Positions 55,928-64,000 of a DNA stretch of 64,000 nt are shown piece after piece (position 1 is the first letter of the stretch; each line of letters begins with the position of its first letter). The notes under the pieces were generated by a model. The model searched no databases. It saw only the letters and a list, made by a program, of their open reading frames with translations, and was not told the DNA's origin. The stretch is taken from positions 2,076,738 to 2,140,737 of the forward strand of contig OY718808.1 of assembly GCA_963070105.1 (NCBI GenBank), given 5' to 3'. The stretch is from Litomosoides sigmodontis. Lineage: Eukaryota; Nematoda; Chromadorea; Rhabditida; Onchocercidae. A program made the position numbers and the translations under genes.

Positions 55928-57451
55928 CCATTTTGTCTAAATTTTACTTTTGTAGGCGTTGAAATTTCGGAAAGAAATTAATTAAAATTTTAAATGTTAG
56001 TTGGAGTTTAATTTACATATTTTAGGTATTATTATGTTTGTTAAATTTCATTTCCTTTTTTCCTTCTTTCTTCAAATTGCAACTGAAAAATTTTTCATAC
56101 GCTTAGAAAAAATTAAGTTAAGCTAAGCTAATTTCTATGTTTGCAGCACTTCTGGCTTCTAGTTCTCTTTTTTTTTAAATAGAATTTCTTTCATGGATTT
56201 TTTTATTTTCATTGTTGTATTGGCAATTAGTAGTGTGAGGGTTTTATTATATTTTGAACTAATTTATGCAATATATAAATTACAGCAATGAATAATATCC
56301 GATTTGTAAAATAATTTAATTGATAGGAAAACTTTCAACAAATTCTCAAGATCTAATAATTGAAAATAAATTATTTAATTAATTTTAAGGTCGATTATAA
56401 TGCCTTCGATTAATTTCCATTTTTTTTTTGTCCTTTCTTTTTTTATGGAATGAAAACAATTCAAACAAACGATCGGAATAGGTGCTAAATAGTTCGTTCT
56501 TAGGTTTTTTTCCCTCTGACATTCGCAGAGTGACAGATATCTGTCGACTTATTGCTATTACCAGTCGGTGTCATTCACACCTTGACCACTTGTCCTTGCG
56601 AATTCAATCGTTCATTCTTTCCTAAAACTGTAATTTTTTCTCACTGAAATGAAAATTGAAATGCGCGATAATACCTTGCTTTTCTTTCACTTTAATTAAC
56701 TACAAACAATTTGACATTTTTGAAATTTTAAATTTTACAACTTTATCAATATGCAAAAATTAGAAGTGACACTGGCAATATTAGCTAAAAAGTTGTTGTT
56801 GTTAAATTTGCATTGCACATGCATTTATTTTCCATTCAATTGGATAAGAAGCATTGAAAAGAATTAGATTCAATTGAAATGATTCATTCTAAATTAATTA
56901 AAGCAATACTTTAATTAGCCTAATTATGTCGCTTTCATCCTTCTTAACTGACGTGATTTTGCATTTCGTATTGAAAGATCGGCAATTTTAAGCTAATTTT
57001 GAAAAAAAAACATGCTGAAAAAGAGAACAAGGGGCAAAGGGTCAGAATAAAAGTAAGAAGGCGAATATGAGTGGCCTTAATTTGATTTCATTTAAGGATT
57101 TTCCACTTCAATTTGACCTTCTTTAACTGATCAGTGATGAATTAGATGAGCCTCATCAATCATTCTTGTATGAAAAACACCATTCTCCTCCCTCCCACAC
57201 TGCCCCTCTCTCTTCGTCTCTCTCTCCCTCCATCAATTACCTGCTTTTCCCATCTCATTGTTTTTTTTTTGCTCAGATATTGCATGGTTGTAATTTTGTA
57301 ACATCTTCTATTGAATGCGCAATATACCATTGGAGCGCAAATGTCTGCTAATGTAGCTTTTTTCATTTTCAAATTTCTTACTCTCCACCACATGACCGAA
57401 GTTTGCTAACATAACCTTTTAGTATTGGCTATTTTTTCTCTGGTTATAGTA

Positions 57452-57557
57452 ATGGCAGATCGAGAATATGGTAAGTTTAATAAAAATTTAATTGATTAAA
57501 TTTTAAATTAATGAATGAATTTTTGTAGTATCCAATGATTTTCCCGAATTAAATCAA
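57452..57557 (+). CDS. Possible 5' exons of an unknown plus-strand gene
   Basis: An ATG at 57452 follows an acceptor-like GGTTATAG. It opens a short exon (MADREY, 57452-57470) with a strong donor G|GTAAGT, joined in phase to 57529-57557 (VSNDFPELNQ). A phase-compatible third piece could be 59036-59136 (VGAVEWKSIMNGQ, ending in the donor GGT|GTGAGT), but that segment also reads as minus-strand coding. The TAG array would then lie in an intron. No family is recognised and the downstream part is not seen. Confidence 0.25.
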
Positions 57558-57593
57558 GTTCCAACATCCATGAGAACAATTAGTGGGACAATA

Positions 57594-57647
57594 TATACAT
57601 ATATACACATATATATATGTATATATGTGTGTGTGTGTGTGTGTGTG
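57594..57647. repeat. TA-rich run passing into (TG)n
   Basis: ATATACATATATACAC-type alternation leads directly into GTGTGTGTGT up to about 57647. It is a compound microsatellite. Confidence 0.9.
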
Positions 57648-57965
57648 GTGTATTCCGCGATAAGTCGGTCGGTAGTCCGATCGTTCACACCGATGAACTT
57701 TCAATCGATATGAGCAATAGTAGTATAGTAATGGAAGTAATATTTATGAGTTTCCTTCGATCGTCTTCCTCCAATTCCAAACAAATTCATTCCCTCTGAT
57801 TTACCACACTTTCATATCTTTTATGACTTAATTAACTCTCTCAATAATATCTCTTTGTAGTGAAATATTGTCGCACGCCACACTACCGCAAAATACTTTT
57901 TATTTTCCTTCCATCAAACACTTTGTAAAAATATAATAATAACACTTCTTTAATTTGCTTTTAGC

Positions 57966-58753
<788 letters not shown>

Positions 58754-59068
58754 CTGTTATTATTATTACTTTGTTGTTGTTGGCATTCTCTTTGCTAATA
58801 ATTTTAATTTATTAGCATTTTAAGTAGCAACGAGTCAATCAATATTCCTCGTTCTTGTTCGATACAAATGATATGCTTTAAAATTCTCATTTATTCTTTA
58901 CTGTCAATTGCTTCAGTAATAAAATTTGAACAATTTCGTAGAAAAAGAAGGAAGAGTAAAGTGTTTAAAGCACAAAATATTTTTCATTTTTTTACAACAA
59001 AAAATTCCGTAACTTTTTAACTTTCTTTACAAGGTTGGAGCGGTGGAATGGAAGTCAATTATGAACGG

Positions 59069-59918
59069 TCAAGCATCCGGGTCATCCCATTCCATTTGTC
59101 CAGTGCATGAACGAAAATGCGTGTTATTGCCGATCGGTGTGAGTATTTTACTTTTACCGCACTTCCTTCTCATCTCATCCTATCTCATTCACTGACCACT
59201 TCAAGTCAGATGTCTTTGTTCGCCTAATATTGTTGTATGCAAATATGTCGCTTCCCTTTTAACTTCTAGTCCAAATAGACATGGAATAAATGATGTGAGC
59301 ACGGCGGATGCTAATCAACTCCTACCTCATACTAATTCATTCCATCCTCTAATGACAGTTAAACTTTAAAAAAAAAGGCCAATTGATAGTTAAAGGTATA
59401 AATTAAACATAAAACTTTTTGGTTATGTAATAGTATTAAATTACAGTACGGCATGAATGAAATGTTGAATGAACTATTGCAAATTTTTGATTGTATAGCG
59501 TATGATTTGAATTTACTTTCCTTCACCAAATTAATTGCTTCTACGGGTAGGTCCAATGAACAATAAGTGGTAAAATTAGAATTGAATAACTAAAATTTAG
59601 ATTTCAGATGGAATTTCTGCTCTTCCACCTCCAATTCAAAACATTGAATTCATTGAATGATTTAGAAAAAAGAAATAAATACTAATAACATTGTGTAGTA
59701 CTAGCAATGGTCTGCTTTCTTAAATTTGACAATTGGATTACTATCCAAGTACATGACTTATGAGTTTGTGATACTCCAGTAAATTATGCAAATTTTTCAG
59801 AAATTTCAGAAGTCGAATTCCACGAGAAATGGAAGTTTTGTAATTTACCTGTAACTGTAAAAGTATCGGATATGCAGTGATTGTTTGATTTTAGTTTCAT
59901 TCACTAAAATTCCTCTTA

Positions 59919-59974
<56 letters not shown>

Positions 59975-62644
59975 TCTGTGTGTGTGTGTGTGTGTGTGCA
60001 TTTCTTCGTGTGTGTTTTTCTGCTCAAAAATGACATCAAAAAGAACACGTAAAGGAAGGGAGCGTGTACGTGTGTGGTTGGTTGGCATGTTCGTCTCTCA
60101 CACATGCCATGCGTGAAATGTCAAATGCAAACAAAAAAAAAAAGATAAAAAAAAAAGTATAACCGAAAAAAAATTGGTCGCTGCTATGTACATGCTGCCT
60201 TCACCAATGCCAATCATTCAGCTCCATTTTCATTTCTATTCGAAATACAAACTTCCTTCTTGTCTTTTTCAAAATTTTACGGAAAAATTCATTTATCGCA
60301 TAGCAAATGCACAACTGTTCAGCAATCAACGAGCCGGCTATGTAGTGACAATTGTATTGCACTTAGTTGTTTTTTAAACTTGGCTGTTTCTTTTTTTTTT
60401 TTTTAAATTTTTTTAGATGAGGAATTAATCGTTGAAATTGCGGGATTTCATATCAAATGATGTTGTTAGGTTTCTAAAACAAAAACAAAAAGATTCATTT
60501 TGGCATTTTTTTTTGACTTAAAAAAAATGCTTTAATATTTTGTTGTAAGAAAAAAAAATTGCACATTTCTAGAATTTCTGAAAATGCCGTAATTGAAATG
60601 TTCAGTGTTAAATTTAGTTGGAAAAGTGACGAGTGAAGTAAAGCAATGCCTCGCTGATTAATCACGTAAAGAGCAACTGGATGGGCTGATGACGACCACC
60701 CAAATATAATTTGTCTTGGCCACTTTTACTGCTACTGGCCAGACCTTCCGGTGCATCGAAAATTCATTGCCATTGTTTATTCCAATTCTTCTCATCCAAC
60801 TTCATTTACATTTCACAAATTTTACTCTTTTTTTTTCAAAAATTTTCCTGGCTGCTTTAGCGCTACGAAATGGTTTTGTGGAAATTTGACAGCTCAAATT
60901 TTGGTTAAGGAATAGATTAACCAAGAAGCTGTGTTTGTTGATCTTTTGGAAGTAGTTGAAAAAAATGAGTTCCTGATTGCACTCACTGTTATTGTTTGTA
61001 AATTTAAATTTTAAGATTCACTCAAATAAACTTCAGCATTTCAAATTAATACTTATAACGATATGTGTTTTCGCAAAACTATCTTAATATAATTGTTGCA
61101 AATACATATCTGTTGGTTGGGATTGCAGATGTTACGACGTGGCGCAAATGTGTGATAATAAGTAGTAGTAGTGGCGGTGTTGGTAGTAGTAGTAGTAGTA
61201 GTAGGGATGTTGCGGTAGAGATTGTAATAAATTTTTGCACCCTTCAATTCTTGCAATCTTCTCTCCTCTTTTAACCCATCTGCAAGTGGTTGATATCATT
61301 TCTTTACTTGCCGCTATTTGAAATGTATCACTGAGATAAACATCAAAACTTCCTTCTCTCTCTCTCCCTCTCTCCCTCTCGCCCTCTCTTCCACCTCCTC
61401 TCTTATAATTTACTATTTTTTTTTCTTCTTGATGAATTAAGCTTTCTGACTAAAACACCAGTTTTCGCTTTTCCGTTTTAAATTTAAAACTGTAAAAAGT
61501 CAAAATTGCTGAAGTACGTATTCCATTGAAATTATTTTCATTCAAATACTTTTTTAAAGTATAAAAACAAAAAGGAACTAATTTTGAATATTAGCTATTA
61601 ATTAATTTTAAATTTATATGATAAATATTTTATTGGAAATATTGCTATTTTGTTGTTTGAATTAAATATGAAAACATTTTAACTTTCCTAAACTAAATAT
61701 TGTGGTATTGGAGGTGAAATGAAAAAAGTCGTTTTCATTTTTAATAATTAATTCTGGTATTAATTAGGTGTAGGAAAACAGGTTATTGAAGTGATTACAA
61801 ATCAGATGAACATTCTTAACTAATATATTGATAATGATTATTTCAGCTTCACTGATTTGATTCAGCATGACCTATCCGATTGAGAACTTTCCTCATTCAA
61901 GGTCACAATCATTCGTTGCAAAAATGAAGATATTTCCTTCCTGAAATTATAGTTATTAGTAGTTGTGACCATTGGTCACATAAAGCACTGAAGAGCCATC
62001 GAGTCAAAATTGTTACCTGTAATTTCCTGATAGATTGGTAATGATGGTGTGCGTAGTATAGATGAATAGATTATTGATTGCATTTTAAATATTAAATTAA
62101 TTGCTGTCAATCTCTCGTCTTTCACACTATCAATTATTGATAAATAAAGGCCGAAATTAGCGTCAATTTTTACCTCCCAAAATATGCTTTTAAATTAAAA
62201 TATTAGCATAGAATTAAAATTTTGCAAATCCAAATATTTTCAGAAAAAAAATATTCTTAAAAATTTTCAAAAAATTATTATTTTTAGTTGAAAATTAGTT
62301 TTTAAAAAAATTATTAAAATGAATACATTCAGAAAATTTTACAATGTATTTCTTTGATTTCTAAATTGATCATATCATATCATTTCATTTCACGCCCCAT
62401 CTGAATTCAATTTTTTGTTGAAAATGAATAATTTTACAGTTGACGGGACATTTATGGAATTCTTTTCACAAATGAAAAAAAAAAAGAAAGGAAAACATAA
62501 CTTTCCGCGGCGCACAATGTAACTAGCAGCTTTTCCGCCTAAACTTCCACCATCCAAATGATGAGAAGCGCCTCCAAGTGATTCATTCATGTGCGACAAA
62601 AACGCCTCAACATTTTTTACTTCTTCTTTCTTTTTTTTCCTCTT
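59069..62644 (-). CDS. Possible three-exon minus-strand gene, unknown (5' part outside model)
   Basis: Three GC-rich segments join in phase on the minus strand: 62644-62497, 60744-60666 and 59150-59069, ending in TGA at 59069. Products: a basic start then VEAFLSHMNESLGGASHHLD, GGSLGGKAASYIVRRGKL, then ASSSKSGQDKLYLGGRHQPI, then HFRSCTGQMEWDDPDA at the C-terminus. The composition is protein-like (Gly, Ser, His, acidic end) and unlike the flanking DNA. The first acceptor (TGTTAG) is acceptable, but the two internal acceptors (GGAAG, AAAAG) are weak. Part of the last exon also reads on the plus strand. No family is recognised; it could be the disordered tail of a regulatory protein that begins beyond the window. 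Confidence 0.25.
59921..59998. repeat. (TG)n microsatellite
   Basis: TG dinucleotide run with two interruptions (TATG near 59967, TCTG near 59975). It produces spurious Cys/Val frames on the plus strand and Thr/His frames on the minus strand. Confidence 0.95.
61162..61204. repeat. Short interrupted (TAG)n run
   Basis: AGTAGTAGTAG and TAGTAGTAGTAGTAG blocks separated by TGGCGGTGTTGG. It is the same unit as the 788 bp array at 57966-58753, on the same strand. Confidence 0.9.
61353..61392. repeat. CT-rich low-complexity run
   Basis: CTCTCTCTCTCCCTCTCTCCCTCTCGCCCTCTCT-type tract. Similar tracts occur at 48641-48661 and 50581-50612. Confidence 0.9.
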
Positions 62645-63418
62645 CTAACACAAATGTCAACTGTCGTTTTTTTTCCTCCCACATTTTTCCTGTAATTTTT
62701 ACAAGAATTTCATTTCATACGTGTAATTAGAAATTTCAATTCCCCTTTGAATAAATAATTAGTGAAATTGAATTTCGAAGTTACGTACATCTCTATATAA
62801 CTGGATATAAATGTGCAAAATTAATTCACATTTAATTTCATTTATAACGAAGAAAAAAACTTCCTTTACAAAAAAAAGAATTTGATTTCTTTTTTGGAGA
62901 GGCATTATAAATGAGCAAAATTCGATAGTTCATGTAGCAAAAACAATGCTGTTTCTATCGATGTAAATTGTTTTAGGATTTAAATAAATTTTAAATTTAA
63001 TTTATGCCAATGTAAAATGCATAATTTTTTTCCAATTCGGCCAGAATGATTATAGAAAGCGAAAGGGTCTCAGTAAATTCAATCAGGAAGATTGAAAATT
63101 TGAATAACACCAAATTAATCTCGATCATTGCAAAATTTTTGAATAAATCGAAAACGAATTTCTACAATTTAATGAAATCAAATTTTTACATTAAATTTTT
63201 GAGCGTTGAAGATGAATGAGTTCAACGTAAAGTAAAATTGACAGCAAGTGAATGAATAGCCCTTTGAAATACTTAGTGGCAATCATCGGTTGAGCGAATT
63301 AAATGATAATAATGTTGTTTGAGTAAACAGACCCAATGGATTCGAAATTTGCATATAATTGTCAATACACCTTAATCACTCCACTCACACAATTTGCATG
63401 CATTACGAACGAAGCCAT
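62645..63418. other. AT-rich region, nothing recognised
   Basis: About 770 bases with A and T runs and no open frame of coding character on either strand. Confidence 0.5.

Positions 63419-63464
<46 letters not shown>
63419..63464. repeat. (CA)n microsatellite
   Basis: Uninterrupted CA dinucleotide run of about 22 units. Open frames crossing it (His/Thr runs) are artefacts. Confidence 0.95.
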
Positions 63465-63468
<4 letters not shown>

Positions 63469-63857
63469 TTATCGAACTTTCACTGATAAAACTATTATTA
63501 GCATCAAAAAATATCGTCTTCAATTTCCCTCCTCAATTATTAACTGAGTGAAATGAGAATTTTGTGAGGAGAAGATGGAAAACTAAGATTGAAATTGATA
63601 AATCAGAATCAAAGAATTGAAAAGTTAAAATTAAAATTGCAATAATTTCTAATATTGCAAAAAAAAAAGACAGCACAAACCGATTAACTGCTCAATTATT
63701 TCATTTCTCTCTAACCTCTCATAAATGAAGGATTAAAGGAAATTCATTGATTTGAGTAAATTGGTAAACGTCTTCTTCATTTGCTAAGTAAACATTTGTT
63801 TACTTTGTTTCTTCCCTCTCTTACCCTCTCAGCAATTCACACAATAATACTAATAAC

Positions 63858-63918
63858 AGTTACAATAACTAATAATAATAATTAATAATAATAATTAATA
63901 ACAATAATAATAATAATA

Positions 63919-64000
<82 letters not shown>
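63858..64000. repeat. (TAA)n microsatellite reaching the window end
   Basis: Imperfect AAT units with TAATTAATAA and TAG variants become a pure TAA array from about 63923 to the last base, so the array probably continues outside the window. The unit is the same as in the 2.25 kb array at 1399-3653. Confidence 0.95.

Larger units (their letters stand above)
47483..57451. other. Long region without recognised genes
   Basis: About 10 kb of AT-rich DNA. It contains CT runs (48641-48661, 50581-50612), homopolymer A and T runs, small tandem duplications (54527-54589, 55832-55927), alternating purine-pyrimidine tracts (54718-54757, 54908-54951), a palindrome with a TGACTCA core (51674-51690) and a few open frames of uncertain status (49501-49695, 51925-52119, 55621-55806). 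None shows a family signature. It could be intergenic or a large intron of a neighbouring gene. Confidence 0.45.

Noticed and set aside
59845..60116. Cys/Val and Thr/His repeat frames on both strands
   Set aside because: Produced by the TG dinucleotide run.
63336..63551. His/Thr repeat frames
   Set aside because: Produced by the CA dinucleotide run.

Overview
The window looks like nuclear DNA of a nematode, most likely a parasitic spirurid or filarial-type worm. The evidence is a strongly AT-rich base composition, genes split into many short exons, introns ending in TTTCAG-like acceptors, and at least one spliced-leader-type acceptor two bases before a start codon. The proteins recognised (CDC25, SEL-10/FBXW7, a divergent globin, an HtrL/YibB-domain protein, a double-length tyrosyl-tRNA synthetase) are animal or nematode genes. 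No bacterial operon, phage, CRISPR array, rRNA or tRNA was seen. Exon boundaries were built by hand from GT-AG signals, reading phase and family similarity. All splice models are therefore predictions.

Layout. From 14 to 6219 (+) lies a CDC25 phosphatase gene whose third intron carries a 2.25 kb TAA microsatellite. Three genes follow in tandem on the minus strand: an unrecognised coiled-coil protein (12019-8233), a second, longer CDC25 paralogue (17351-13445), and a SEL-10/FBXW7 F-box/WD40 protein (25836-19231). Divergent from sel-10 is a globin (28056-31822, +). Convergent with the globin is a type II membrane protein with a Ser/Thr-rich stem and an HtrL/YibB domain (35422-32276, -). After about 7 kb without a recognised gene comes tyrosyl-tRNA synthetase (42646-47082, +). 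The last 17 kb hold microsatellites, small tandem duplications and a few weakly supported exons, including a possible minus-strand gene at 62644-59069.

The left half is rich in cell-cycle functions. It has two CDC25-type CDK-activating phosphatases, the substrate receptor of an SCF ubiquitin ligase, and between the phosphatases a coiled-coil protein with a KEN box, a PP1-docking motif and a layout that recalls STIL/Ana2/SAS-5 centriole-assembly proteins. That last link is inference. Proximity alone does not show that they work together.

Best candidates for follow-up: the pseudo-dimeric TyrRS whose second half has lost key tyrosine-binding residues, the coiled-coil gene as a possible divergent centriole factor, the animal HtrL/YibB protein, a 500 bp non-coding direct duplication, and the very long pure triplet arrays.
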